Of a DNA stretch of 64,000 bases, positions 1 to 8,472 are shown one piece after another (positions within the stretch are counted from its first letter, which is position 1; each line of letters begins with the position of its first letter). Both the position numbers and the translations under genes were made by a program. Source of the DNA: Enterococcus pseudoavium NBRC 100491. Lineage in GTDB: Bacteria; Bacillota; Bacilli; Lactobacillales; Enterococcaceae. A model generated the notes under the pieces. The model was given only the letters and a program-made list of their open reading frames with translations, searched no databases and was not told the origin of the DNA. Location: positions 124,001-188,000 of the forward strand of contig NZ_BCQF01000002.1 in NCBI RefSeq assembly GCF_001544295.1, given 5' to 3'.

Positions 1-593
1 TCCTCGATCTTTTTACGATTCATAAAGGTTTTCGTTTCTTCTAGATTCGCTTTAAGTTTTTCTTGATGCTTCATTTGTCCGTCAATTTCACGCAATTCTG
101 ATTGAGCGGCAATCGTCTTCGCATCAAAGTTATCCTGTTGGTCCTGCAAGGCTGATAATTGTTCTTTATAACCGCCCTTTAGTGCCTTTTCCCATTGTTC
201 ACGAATTTCAGGTAGTATTTTAATCGTCGGTTGAGTCGCATCGACTTGGATAACCGTGCGTTCACGATAGTAGCTTCCCAATTGAAAATTTAGCAAAACC
301 GGTGAAACCACTTCACACATAATCATGAATGGGAACGTCTTTTGAATCTCCGTATCTAGTTTGCTCGTCAAAAAATTATCGATTTCATGGTTAGCATTGC
401 TAGATTGTTGGATCGAAGCGGGCAGCTCATTCCAGTAGATCTGATACACATCTCCCATGTGTTCAGCCTTCATCGCTTCTTCCAAACGCTTCAGCTGACC
501 CATCAACCCACCTAACACATCGGAAGCAGATTCCTTTACTGAATCTAATGACGCTTCAGTTTGAATTTCTTCCTGTTTCTCTGGAGTCTCCAT
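1..593 (-). CDS. Hypothetical protein, C-terminus outside window
   Basis: An open frame of 197 codons starts at ATG 593 and runs off the left edge. A strong AAAGGAGG lies just upstream of the start. The visible part begins METPEKQEEIQTEAS and is acidic and helical. Residues about 150-197 (QDNFDAKTIAAQSELREIDG and onwards) look like a coiled coil. There is no signal peptide or membrane segment, and I do not recognise a catalytic motif. It may belong to an enterococcal family sometimes labelled SbcC-like because of its coiled coil, but the sequence here does not show an ATPase. Function unknown. Confidence 0.75.
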   Translation of the reverse strand, partial: METPEKQEEIQTEASLDSVKESASDVLGGLMGQLKRLEEAMKAEHMGDVYQIYWNELPASIQQSSNANHEIDNFLTSKLDTEIQKTFPFMIMCEVVSPVLLNFQLGSYYRERTVIQVDATQPTIKILPEIREQWEKALKGGYKEQLSALQDQQDNFDAKTIAAQSELREIDGQMKHQEKLKANLEETKTFMNRKKIE

Positions 594-621
594 TTAAGAC
601 CCTCCTTTATTTTTTTAAATA

Positions 622-627
622 ATTATA
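622..627 (-). promoter_or_regulatory. Possible -10 box of the left-edge gene
   Basis: A TATAAT hexamer on the minus strand lies about 28 bases before the ATG at 593, in a very AT-rich stretch. No convincing -35 box is seen at the right distance, so this is only a likely promoter. Confidence 0.35.
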
Positions 628-769
628 TAATAAATATACCCATAAATGTTGTTTTGTTCCAATTTCAGAACGGATATTACCAACAATTTCCCACTAAAAT
701 TGACAACTCACTCTTCTATTTTAACCTAGCAAGCGCCTAATGATAAGTCTAAACTACCACTGAAAGCAA

Positions 770-812
770 AAAAGATTGTGTCTATCTGCAAAAATTGACA
801 CAATCTTTTTCA
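770..812 (-). terminator. Rho-independent terminator of the DUF1002 gene
   Basis: Arms AAAGATTGTGTC (771-782) and GACACAATCTTT (797-808) pair perfectly. Read on the minus strand the hairpin is followed by a T-rich run, directly after the stop codon at 813. A-runs on both sides could make it act in both directions. Confidence 0.85.
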
Positions 813-1850
813 TTATTTAGTTAAATTACTAAAGAAATCTTTGACTTGCTGCCATAGATTGGCAAAGAATCCTTGGTTATCTTCTAAGGTGCCTTTAAGG
901 GAATCTCCAAATTTACCTAATTGATCAGATACTTTATTGACTGTTCCTTTAAAATCATCACTGATTTTATCTAGTTGTTGAATCGATTCTTTGTCCAAGA
1001 CACCATCCGTTGTTTGGTACTGCTGGGCCAAAGAGACTAATTTATTAATGTCATCTTTTGTAACATATTGGGATAAATTATTTTTTTCTAAGGCATCATT
1101 GACGATTTTTTCGACATCTTCTTTAGTTGCCAACTCACCTTGTCGCTCTTTTAAATCCGCCAAGTCTTTTTTGATGTCAACTAAAGTTTGGTTTAATTGA
1201 GCCTTATAGGCTTCGTCCGCTTTTTCTTTTTCGCTGTCAGATAAATTTTGGTTCTGACTTTGTTCGTTAGCTTTATTAACGACGGATTGTGAAATATCAG
1301 ATGTCGTATCTAATTCCGTTTGAGCCAATTGTGCCCGTTCGGGATCGACTGTTTCACCATTTGATTCAAAGGCTTTATAAACTCCGGTTAGAGCACTTTC
1401 GCCAGTTACTTTTACGACACTCGCAACTTTGACAGTTGCATCAGTGATCCCCGCTGTTACTAATGGATTTTTATATTGATCTGCTGTGATTTGGGTAATA
1501 TTTTGTGGCGTCAGAATTTTGACATTGATCCCCTTCCCTTGATCTTCCCGGTTCACAACGACTGAACTCAACATAACGCTATCGTCTCCACTGCCATAAC
1601 CTAGATATTTGACTAAATCAGCACCTGTCGCTTGTTCCATTTTGACGCTATCTTGATTAATTCCTAATTCACTCATCGTTTCATCTAATTGTTGCTGATT
1701 CAAACCGGCGCCAGCGACAAAGGTCGGTTTCCCCCAGCGTTCATTGATTGCTTCGTCATTGGAATCAGCATAGGCCTTTGTTTGGCTGACTAAACCGGCC
1801 CCTAATGATAGTCCTAGTCCTGCTAACAAAATATATTTATGAAGTTTCAT
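813..1850 (-). CDS. Secreted DUF1002-family protein (YpuA-like)
   Basis: A 345-residue protein. The start is placed at ATG 1850 because GTAGGAGGGAACTT precedes it and the protein then opens with a classic signal peptide (MKLHKYILLAGLGLSLGAG, cleavage likely after the AYA near residue 28). The part after it matches the DUF1002 family in pattern (RWGKPTFVAGAGL; VVVNREDQGKG; PLVTAGITDATVKV; ALTGVYKAFE). The C-terminal 120 residues are charged and helical and end in an aromatic-rich tail (NLWQQVKDFFSNLTK). The family includes B. subtilis YpuA; its function is not established, and an extracellular or cell-wall role is inferred from the signal peptide. It is flanked by terminators, so it is probably monocistronic. 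Confidence 0.85.
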   Translation of the reverse strand: MKLHKYILLAGLGLSLGAGLVSQTKAYADSNDEAINERWGKPTFVAGAGLNQQQLDETMSELGINQDSVKMEQATGADLVKYLGYGSGDDSVMLSSVVVNREDQGKGINVKILTPQNITQITADQYKNPLVTAGITDATVKVASVVKVTGESALTGVYKAFESNGETVDPERAQLAQTELDTTSDISQSVVNKANEQSQNQNLSDSEKEKADEAYKAQLNQTLVDIKKDLADLKERQGELATKEDVEKIVNDALEKNNLSQYVTKDDINKLVSLAQQYQTTDGVLDKESIQQLDKISDDFKGTVNKVSDQLGKFGDSLKGTLEDNQGFFANLWQQVKDFFSNLTK

Positions 1851-2021
1851 AAGTTCCCTCCTACTTCTTGATACCTTCATTTTAGCTGATTTAGCCGTAT
1901 TTGCTGCATTAAAGCCCTTCTCTTTAAAAAATTATTTACGAAACTAAGAATCTCTTAACTATTTTTTCAGACTTAAGACGGAAGCTAGTCCCCTCCTTTT
2001 ATGCTTCAGGCCCTCCATTAA

Positions 2022-2058
2022 AAAAAACTTCTCAGCAAGAGCTGCTGAGAAGTTTTTT
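2022..2058 (-). terminator. Terminator downstream of the PBP operon
   Basis: Arms CTTCTCAGCA and TGCTGAGAAG form a 10-bp stem with a five-base loop, flanked by an A-run on the left and a T-run on the right. It lies a few bases after the small gene that ends at 2064, and the symmetry would let it work in both directions. Confidence 0.85.
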
Positions 2059-2063
2059 GGCTG

Positions 2064-2246
2064 CTATTGTTCTTTCGTCGTGAAATGAATCTTATCTTGC
2101 GCATCGCGTTCTAAATAAGTCGTTTCCTTTAAATAGCTAAACTGCAATTCTTTGATGCTAGGATCCTCCAACATTTGTTCGTAGCCTTCAAAGATTGCTC
2201 GAATATATTGTTTGTACACTCGTTTTTTTCGTTGTCGTTTGTTCAT
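2064..2246 (-). CDS. Small conserved hypothetical, 60 aa
   Basis: Starts MNKRQRKKRVYKQYIRAI, a very basic N-terminus, followed by an acidic middle (EGYEQMLEDPSIKEL). The AAGGACGG upstream is a good ribosome binding site. It lies 55 bases behind the PBP gene on the same strand and before a shared terminator, so the two are probably co-transcribed. No signal peptide or known motif. Function unknown. Coding status is supported by the Shine-Dalgarno sequence and the terminator position. Confidence 0.6.
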   Translation of the reverse strand: MNKRQRKKRVYKQYIRAIFEGYEQMLEDPSIKELQFSYLKETTYLERDAQDKIHFTTKEQ

Positions 2247-2301
2247 AAGACACCGTCCTTCTTGGATATCTTACCAAGCATCTGCTATTCAGACAAGTAT
2301 T

Positions 2302-4326
2302 TTATTGATAGGTTTGTTGCAAATAACTCAACAAATCTTTAGAAAGATCCGTAGCAGAAGTTCCTTCCGGCTTATTTTCTAAAAATTCAACAACAGAGTA
2401 ATTCTGTTTCTCGACATCAAAGGCATACAAGAAACTGTTTTCTTGTCCTTTTTCATCTTGTTTTTGTTTGATTTCCGCCGTGCCGGTCTTAGCGGCTAAC
2501 GGAATATTTAAGGCTGCCAAATTATGAGCTGTGCCGTTTTCATCCGTAACAACCGCCTGCATATCACTGGTGATTCGTTCAGCGGAGCTGGCTTTAATGA
2601 CCGTTTTTTTATCTTTAGTCGCTTGGTCAGCTAATAATTTAGGATAGACTAAAGTCCCTTTATTAGGAAAAACCGAATAAGTCGTGATTTGTTGGATTGG
2701 GTTCAACAGCAATTGGCCTTGTCCGTAACCAGTATCCGCTAATAAAATTTCTGAGTCAAAGCTGCCTTTGTTTGAAATCTGAGCTTGGTCCATGGCAATC
2801 GGCAAATCTAATGTTTTCCCGAAAATAAATTTGTTCAGACCAGCCCTAAAAGTTTTTTCGCCCATTTTTAAAGTTTCTTGCGCCATATAAATATTGTCAG
2901 AGTAAACTAATGCTGTTTTCAAATTGACCGGACTGACATCGGCTACCCGCGTAACTTGATAAGAACCCCATGAACTATCCTTTTGCCACTTCAACCCATT
3001 GATGGTTAACGCTTCGTCAGGATCTAGTGTACCTGCATCTAAGCCAATCGCCGCCGTCACGGTTTTAAAGGTGGAGCCTGGTGCGTAGCCGGTCGCAAAG
3101 CGACTCATGAAAGGTTGATTTTCATCATTACTGTAGGCATCATAGTCAGCTTGGCTGATGCCGTTGGTCATTTTATTCGGATCAAAACTTGGCGAGCTAG
3201 CGGCTACTAGTAAATCTCCAGTCTTTGGTGCCATCACCACACTAGAACCGGCATGATCTTTCAAGCCATTATAGGCAATCTGCTGCGCCCGACTGTCGAT
3301 GGTCAGTTTGATATTTTCACCATCTTTTTTCGTGACTTGCTGTAAGATTTTTTTCTCAGTTCCTTGACTGTCAGTGATTACTAACGATCCGCCATCTTTT
3401 CCCCGCAACTGCTTGTCTAAAGCCATTTCTAAGCCACTGCGGCCAATCAAACTGTCGCTGGCCAAATCTGCATTTTTCTTCAGATCTTCAGCAGTCACTT
3501 TACCAACATAGCCAATTAACTGGGCTGCTGCTTCTTTTAAAGGATACGTACGACCAGTGACTGCCTTCACTTCTAAGCCGTCTGGAATCTCTGTCGGTGC
3601 TTCTGCTGTCGTTTTTAAGGGAACAAAAAAATCATCTTGGACCCAAGCTTGTCCTAAAGCATTCTCCACATCTTTTGCTGTAAGGCCTAAGCTGTTAGCA
3701 ATTGCCGCAACTTTGTCTGTTCTCTCTGTGCCTGTTCCAAGATTTTTAGGGACCACGCCTAGTTGCTGAAGGGTGCCGTTTGTTGCTAAGCCTTGTCCGT
3801 TGCGATCTAAAAGCTCGCCACGAGTCGCCGGATCGATTGAGTATGCCACTTTATCTTTACCGGTCATACCAGGAAAAATCAAATTAGGTGCCCAATTGAT
3901 TGCTTTACCATCAGCAGAAAGCGTTCCTGTATATTTTTGATTTTTAAGCTGACCAAAACCGGTATTCAATGACAACTGATAGGAAAAATGATTTTTGCCA
4001 TCTTTTTGCTCGATCTTCAGCTCTTTCATTTTGATGTTGGAAGCGCCGATTCCTGTGAAAACTGATTGATACTTTTCTGCAACCTGTTCTTTTGAAAAAC
4101 CGCTGGATTTAAGTGAACTAGCGGATAAATGTTTTGTTGTAGCAGTATACTTACCTTTTTGTAAACTTTTTACAAAGGCTTCAACCGTTGCTGCTCCTTG
4201 CTGTTTAAGCTGGTTTGCTTGATAGGAACGAATACCGAAAAATCCGGCGATTACTAAAATAATAACGCCGATAATAAGGATCGGCAGTTTACTCAATTGT
4301 TGATTATTACGTGTATTTCTTTTCAT
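2302..4326 (-). CDS. Class B low-affinity penicillin-binding protein (PBP4/PBP5 type)
   Basis: A peptidoglycan DD-transpeptidase that cross-links the cell wall, 674 aa. Residues 13-33 form a membrane anchor, so the rest is extracellular. Next comes an NTF2-like MecA_N domain (about 38-150), a PBP dimerisation domain (about 165-320), and the transpeptidase domain with all three motifs: STFK at 418-421 (catalytic Ser), SDN at 476-478 and KTGT at 613-616. Length and layout match the enterococcal PBP4/PBP5 and staphylococcal PBP2a class B3 family, which is known for low beta-lactam affinity. No psr or other regulatory gene sits beside it. The start has a GGGAGGATC ribosome binding site. The actual drug affinity cannot be read from the sequence. 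Confidence 0.93.
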   Translation of the reverse strand: MKRNTRNNQQLSKLPILIIGVIILVIAGFFGIRSYQANQLKQQGAATVEAFVKSLQKGKYTATTKHLSASSLKSSGFSKEQVAEKYQSVFTGIGASNIKMKELKIEQKDGKNHFSYQLSLNTGFGQLKNQKYTGTLSADGKAINWAPNLIFPGMTGKDKVAYSIDPATRGELLDRNGQGLATNGTLQQLGVVPKNLGTGTERTDKVAAIANSLGLTAKDVENALGQAWVQDDFFVPLKTTAEAPTEIPDGLEVKAVTGRTYPLKEAAAQLIGYVGKVTAEDLKKNADLASDSLIGRSGLEMALDKQLRGKDGGSLVITDSQGTEKKILQQVTKKDGENIKLTIDSRAQQIAYNGLKDHAGSSVVMAPKTGDLLVAASSPSFDPNKMTNGISQADYDAYSNDENQPFMSRFATGYAPGSTFKTVTAAIGLDAGTLDPDEALTINGLKWQKDSSWGSYQVTRVADVSPVNLKTALVYSDNIYMAQETLKMGEKTFRAGLNKFIFGKTLDLPIAMDQAQISNKGSFDSEILLADTGYGQGQLLLNPIQQITTYSVFPNKGTLVYPKLLADQATKDKKTVIKASSAERITSDMQAVVTDENGTAHNLAALNIPLAAKTGTAEIKQKQDEKGQENSFLYAFDVEKQNYSVVEFLENKPEGTSATDLSKDLLSYLQQTYQ

Positions 4327-4392
4327 GACGAGATCCTCCCTAGCTTCTTTTCTCCTCTTTCTTTATACTGTAAAAAAGGATGTGTAAAAAAT

Positions 4393-4935
4393 ATGAATCA
4401 TTGCTATCTATTTATTGGACCAAGCGGTTCTGGAAAAACTAGCTTGGCTGAAAAAGCCTTTGCTCCTCAGCAAAAAGTAATCTCCTATACCACCCGTACT
4501 CCCCGTAAAGGAGAAGTTGATGGTCGTGATTACTATTTCATATCGAAAAAAAAGTTCAAACAAATGATCACAGCCGATCAATTTGCTGAATATGATGTTT
4601 ATGACCAAAATTTTTATGGTATCGCCAAAGCGACTCTGGAAGCCGCACTATTAGTTGATGACTGTTACGATCCAATCACTACGACTGGCTTCATCAATCT
4701 CCAACGTATTTTTGGTGACCAGATGGTCCCGATCTGGATCAATATTTCCAAAGAAACACTAATCAAACGACTTGAAAAACGCTCCTCAGTGGAAGAGTTG
4801 GAACGGCGGTTAGCTATTTTTGCTGAAGACCAAAAGAATCTGGCGCGTTTAAAAAAATTTCCAAATCTGATTGAAATCGATGGGGAACAATCATTGGAAG
4901 CGATGTTAGAACAGTTACGGCACGCGTTGAATTAA
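4393..4935 (+). CDS. Guanylate-kinase-like P-loop protein (orphan Gmk paralogue)
   Basis: A 180-aa protein. ATG 4393 is chosen because it has AAAAAGGATG upstream and is followed at once by MNHCYLFIGPSGSGKT, the beta1/P-loop start of the guanylate kinase fold. The next motif SYTTRTPRKGEVDGRDYYF is the hallmark GMP-binding stretch (usual form TTRxPRxGExxGxDYxF). Weaker conservation follows in the lid, and the product is shorter than canonical Gmk (about 205 aa). The usual rpoZ/priA neighbours of gmk are absent, so this is more likely a second Gmk-like kinase than the essential one. It is divergent from the PBP gene and its 3' end overlaps the GNAT gene by 21 bases. Confidence 0.75.
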   Translation: MNHCYLFIGPSGSGKTSLAEKAFAPQQKVISYTTRTPRKGEVDGRDYYFISKKKFKQMITADQFAEYDVYDQNFYGIAKATLEAALLVDDCYDPITTTGFINLQRIFGDQMVPIWINISKETLIKRLEKRSSVEELERRLAIFAEDQKNLARLKKFPNLIEIDGEQSLEAMLEQLRHALN

Positions 4936-5475
4936 CTGAAAGGCTTTCCGTTCACCGTGTTCAAAAGGGAAATAAACCATTCCGCGATAAGTAAACCCCA
5001 GTTCTTCGATCAGTTTGAGCATTGGTTGATTGGCTGGATAAGTATCAATTCGAATATCTCCGTAACCTAAATCCTGTGCTTGCTTGATAGCTTTTTTTAA
5101 AAGTATTTTGCCCAATCCGATGCCGCGATAGCTTTGACTAATTGCAACGTGGTGTAACGCAACATAAGGATCTGGATCTCTTCCTTGCCACTTTCCTTCG
5201 ATTGCTTCGTAAACAGGATCCTTTTCAGTGATTAACGCAACGGTACCGACAATTTCATCTTTTAAAGTCAGCACATAGCTGGCTTTTTTTCGAATATCTG
5301 TCTGAATAACAGCCTTATGCGGCTCATGTCCATTTTGCCATTGAGGCGAACCTTGTTCTTTTAAATATTCTTTTGCCTCGTTAATGATTATTCCTATTGG
5401 GGCTACGTCTGCTTCGGTACTTCTGCGCAAAGCAAATTCTTGCTTTGGATTTCCTGTTTTATCTGGGCTACCCAA
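4915..5475 (-). CDS. GNAT-family N-acetyltransferase
   Basis: A 186-aa acyl-CoA transferase. Motif A of the GNAT fold is visible (LHHVAISQSYRGIGLGKILL, with the R/Q-x-x-G-x-G acetyl-CoA loop), as are the beta4 strand before it and the C-terminal LIEELGFTYRGMVYFPFEHGER. The start is TTG at 5475 with GGAGAGGATGGAG upstream, and it overlaps the stop of the preceding sce7725-family gene by 8 bases, suggesting translational coupling. The substrate is unknown. It is the third gene of a minus-strand cassette with a nuclease-like gene and the sce7725 gene. Confidence 0.8.
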   Translation of the reverse strand: MGSPDKTGNPKQEFALRRSTEADVAPIGIIINEAKEYLKEQGSPQWQNGHEPHKAVIQTDIRKKASYVLTLKDEIVGTVALITEKDPVYEAIEGKWQGRDPDPYVALHHVAISQSYRGIGLGKILLKKAIKQAQDLGYGDIRIDTYPANQPMLKLIEELGFTYRGMVYFPFEHGERKAFQLIQRVP

Positions 5476-6376
5476 TGTTTCTCCATCCTCTCCGCCAATG
5501 ATCCCCGCGCTCTAAAAAAGCTCCAATTAATTCTAAGTGATGGGCTAACGACCACTTTTTAATGGTTCCTAAACCAGGGAATTTTCTAGTTTCTTGATAT
5601 TGTAATAACTCGTGTAAGCCTAAAGTCAATAGTAATTGATCTTGATTGCGAGAATACCATTCACTTAATTTCTGCAAGGCTTCAAAGAATTTCTCACCTT
5701 GATTTTTGGCTGTTTCATTACTATCGGACACAAAATGCTTCACTCGCAAGTTAAGATAGGCATCAAAATAAGTGATATGAATCGTTATCGCTTTACTTGG
5801 TCCGCCTTTGTCAAAATAGCGACTGCCCTCAATCGTATAATCACTAAATCCTGTGATTTCCTCTGATAAATAAAGGTGTTCATCACTATAAAAATCATCC
5901 GCTTTTTCTGCATAATCTGCAACCTGTTTTTGTGGTTGAAAAGCTTCTCTGAGTAAAATTTTATTTGGCACTGCTAAAATTCTAAATCGACCTTGATCGG
6001 GGATTACGGCTAAATTGTGGTCCTTGATAGCCAATAATTCTTTTTTTCTCGGCGATTGTGCGTTAAAAACATAAAGCTCTCCTTGAAAAGGATTGTCTTT
6101 AGTGACAATCTCGGCTTTTTTTACACTAGATTCCAGCTCCAGAGACCAGGTGAACCGCTTTTCTTCAAATAATTTCGCACTGCCTACTTGTGGATTAGTG
6201 ATTAAATAGCAAATCATAGTATTCTTATCAAAGAGCTCAATTGTTTTTTTTAGGGTGGCAGAATCACGGACTGGTTCAATGATCGGTCGGATTTTTTTCG
6301 ACCAGCGCTGCTCTTTAATCAAACTATTTATTGCTAATAAATCAAATTGTTTCCCTCGTATATATGGATAATACAT
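5468..6376 (-). CDS. sce7725-family protein
   Basis: A 302-aa protein. The start is set at ATG 6376 (GGAGTGATTCG upstream) because the sequence then begins MYYPYIRGKQFDLLAINSL, the characteristic opening of the sce7725 family (usually M-Y-x-P-Y-x-R-G-K-Q-x-E/D-L-L-A). Other regions include IRPIIEPVR near residue 30 and a C-terminal HHLELIGAFLERGDHWR. No signal peptide or membrane segment. The molecular function of the family is not known; members are often paired with a nuclease-like sce7726 gene. Here the gene directly upstream, 4 bases away, is instead an MmcB-like PD-(D/E)XK protein. Confidence 0.75.
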   Translation of the reverse strand: MYYPYIRGKQFDLLAINSLIKEQRWSKKIRPIIEPVRDSATLKKTIELFDKNTMICYLITNPQVGSAKLFEEKRFTWSLELESSVKKAEIVTKDNPFQGELYVFNAQSPRKKELLAIKDHNLAVIPDQGRFRILAVPNKILLREAFQPQKQVADYAEKADDFYSDEHLYLSEEITGFSDYTIEGSRYFDKGGPSKAITIHITYFDAYLNLRVKHFVSDSNETAKNQGEKFFEALQKLSEWYSRNQDQLLLTLGLHELLQYQETRKFPGLGTIKKWSLAHHLELIGAFLERGDHWRRGWRNIG

Positions 6377-6380
6377 CGAA

Positions 6381-7070
6381 TCACTCCAATGGTTCCGTCG
6401 GGCGACGACGTACCTGTCTTTGCTGACGTAGAAATTCATAATCTTGCTCCAAGGCTCGTAGTTCTTCTTCCAAACTTTCAATTCTAGCAGACTGGACATC
6501 TGTAATGAAGCGTTGATAATAGTTTTCTTCCTGTAAACTGTCCGTTTCAGCTAAGCGGCGGCGCAATTCTTTATACAGTTGATCAGTTGGGAAAAAGCTA
6601 GTGCCATATGACATTTTTTTTGCTTTTTGGACTTCTCGGAACAAGGAGGCCATGAATCGTTGAAGCAAAGCGTCCTCAGAAACTTGCAATTCTCTTTTCA
6701 GCGGTTTCTTTGCGATAAAAAAGGTGCCTTTAGCCGGAAGTTCCGTGACCGCTTCTGTATAAGGACGATAAATAAGGACACCGATTTCTTTAGGAATCTC
6801 ATTTTGGACTTTTTCATATAATTCTTCAGTCAATACATAATAATTGTACTGGCCAATAAAGGAAAGCTTCGCCTTTGAGTAAAAGTCGGCTTTGGTGACT
6901 TTTAATTCATAGCAGCGCCACTCTCGGCTCGTTGGTTTAAAAAAGCAAGCCAGCGTATCAACGATTCCTTGTTCATCAGGCATCGTCACTTCTTCAACGA
7001 CGATCGCCCCCAGTTCAAGGCAATAATAATACAAGGCCTTTTCTATTTCTTGTGTCAATGTTGTTTTCAT
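6381..7070 (-). CDS. MmcB-like putative PD-(D/E)XK nuclease with coiled-coil tail
   Basis: 229 aa from ATG 7070 (GGTGAG upstream). The N-terminal 130 residues carry a restriction-endonuclease-like pattern: E27, D38 in IVDTLACFF, then E55-L-K57 in WRCYELKVTKADF, followed by FIGQYNYYVLTEEL. The ELK-x(3)-ADF arrangement resembles the MmcB/DUF3 family of putative DNA-repair endonucleases. Residues about 155-229 are charged, helical and probably coiled coil (ESLEEELRALEQDYEFLRQQRQ). It is the first gene of a cassette with an sce7725-family protein and a GNAT. Nuclease activity and substrate are inferred from the motif only. Confidence 0.65.
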   Translation of the reverse strand: MKTTLTQEIEKALYYYCLELGAIVVEEVTMPDEQGIVDTLACFFKPTSREWRCYELKVTKADFYSKAKLSFIGQYNYYVLTEELYEKVQNEIPKEIGVLIYRPYTEAVTELPAKGTFFIAKKPLKRELQVSEDALLQRFMASLFREVQKAKKMSYGTSFFPTDQLYKELRRRLAETDSLQEENYYQRFITDVQSARIESLEEELRALEQDYEFLRQQRQVRRRPTEPLE

Positions 7071-7120
7071 AATCTCACCATGGGAACGTATTTTCGTAAA
7101 CTTTAGCATATTCGCTATAA

Positions 7121-7147
7121 AAAAAACAGAGGTTGCCCTCTGTTTTA
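7121..7147 (-). terminator. Terminator of the transporter/reductase operon
   Basis: Arms CAGAGG and CCTCTG extended by flanking A/T pairs, with a TTGC loop, directly at the stop of the reductase gene. On the minus strand it is followed by eight T residues. Confidence 0.8.
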
Positions 7148-8470
7148 AACAAAATATGAAAGATCACTGGCTGGACTCGGATAAGCAAAAATATATTTTT
7201 CGACTTCTTCGTGAGACATTTTTTTAGTCAAGATAAGCAAGAGATAGTTGATGACCTCATCTGCTATCTGGCTCAAACAAGTGATTGCTACAATTCGTTC
7301 TTCTTCATCATAAACGAATTTAATTTTGGCCCCTTGGTCGTTGATTCGGCGATAAGTGTACCAGCCCGACAAATCAAGCGTCTTTGAATGATATTTCTCA
7401 GCCTGAGTCGCAATAGCTCGTTCACTTAAGCCGATTCGGGCGAGACGTTGATCGCCGAAAACGATCGTCGGAATCAAGGGGTAAATGATTTCCGCTCCTG
7501 GCGCTTGCATGGCTTGAACGACATAGTCTGCTTCAAAACTAGCCACTGGGGTAAGCTTTGGTTGACTTTTAGCTATGACGTCGCCGCACGCAAAGATATT
7601 GCTTTGAGTCGTTTGGAGCTGTTCATTGACCTGAATTCCTCTTTTATCGTAAGCCACACCGGCTTTCTCCAGATTCAATCCTTCAACATTCGGCACGCGT
7701 CCCGTAGCACCAATCACCAAGTCCGTGACTAATTCAAAATCTTTTCCAATAATACGGTACTCGGGATGCATTAACTCAATCCCTTTGGTCTCTATATTAA
7801 AATGAAACTGGATGCCTGACTCTTCCAGATGTTGAACTAAAGCCTCTACTAATTCCTGATCAAATTCTTTTAATGGCCGATCATTATGATGAATAATATG
7901 AACCTCTGAACCAGCGGCGTTAGCAATCACGGCCAATTCAAAGGCAATATAGCCGGCTCCGATAAAAGTAATTTTTTTAGGTAGATGTTCTAGCGCGAGA
8001 AAGTCTGTGCTACTTTGCAATAAGTCTTGTCCGTCGATTTGCAACACCGCTGGACGCTGACCAGTCGCAATCAAAAATTGCTCTGCAGTTAGTATTTGAT
8101 CATCCACAATTATTTGATGAGCATCAATAAAACTTGCTTGTCCTTGATAACGGTCTATCTCTGCCCCATCTAGCCCAGCTTTTGTCTTTTGAGGAACAAA
8201 ATCAGTGTAGTTGCGTTTAAAAGCCATCAGATCTTCCCAAATGATCTTAGGTGTTTTTTCAAAGCCTTTTCCCACTAGTGTTTCAATTCGTTTCTGTGCC
8301 TCCACGCCACTCATCAGCAGTTTTTTTGGATCGCACCCACGGTTGGGACAAGTTCCTCCCCATAAATCGGATTCGATCACCGCAACTTTTTTGCCTTGAG
8401 CTTTCAGACCATAGGCAGCGGAATTGCCTGCTGGCCCACTACCGATTACGATTGCGTCATAGTTTATCAC
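7145..8470 (-). CDS. Glutathione-reductase-like FAD disulfide oxidoreductase
   Basis: 441 aa. The start is GTG 8470, preceded by AGGAGGAGTAAGA and placed two bases after the stop of the ABC ATPase gene. The Rossmann motif DAIVIGSGPAGN binds FAD (5-16); the redox-active pair is C41 and C46 in GGTCPNRGCDPKK; a second nucleotide-binding site lies at ITFIGAGYIAFELA; and FACGDV is the second FAD motif. The C-terminal dimerisation domain ends FAYPSPASDLSYFV, where the group usually has a HPTxxE-type His-Glu pair. That His is absent, so catalysis must differ or the class is distinct. It probably reduces a low-molecular-weight disulfide. Coupling to the transporter upstream suggests the substrate is what that transporter imports. 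Confidence 0.8.
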   Translation of the reverse strand: MINYDAIVIGSGPAGNSAAYGLKAQGKKVAVIESDLWGGTCPNRGCDPKKLLMSGVEAQKRIETLVGKGFEKTPKIIWEDLMAFKRNYTDFVPQKTKAGLDGAEIDRYQGQASFIDAHQIIVDDQILTAEQFLIATGQRPAVLQIDGQDLLQSSTDFLALEHLPKKITFIGAGYIAFELAVIANAAGSEVHIIHHNDRPLKEFDQELVEALVQHLEESGIQFHFNIETKGIELMHPEYRIIGKDFELVTDLVIGATGRVPNVEGLNLEKAGVAYDKRGIQVNEQLQTTQSNIFACGDVIAKSQPKLTPVASFEADYVVQAMQAPGAEIIYPLIPTIVFGDQRLARIGLSERAIATQAEKYHSKTLDLSGWYTYRRINDQGAKIKFVYDEEERIVAITCLSQIADEVINYLLLILTKKMSHEEVEKYIFAYPSPASDLSYFV

Positions 8471-8472
8471 TC

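Noticed and set aside
4297-4392. N-terminal extension of the guanylate-kinase-like gene to an earlier ATG
   Set aside because: The extra 32 residues would overlap the start of the divergent PBP gene, have no family match, and the ATG at 4393 has its own ribosome binding site next to the P-loop.
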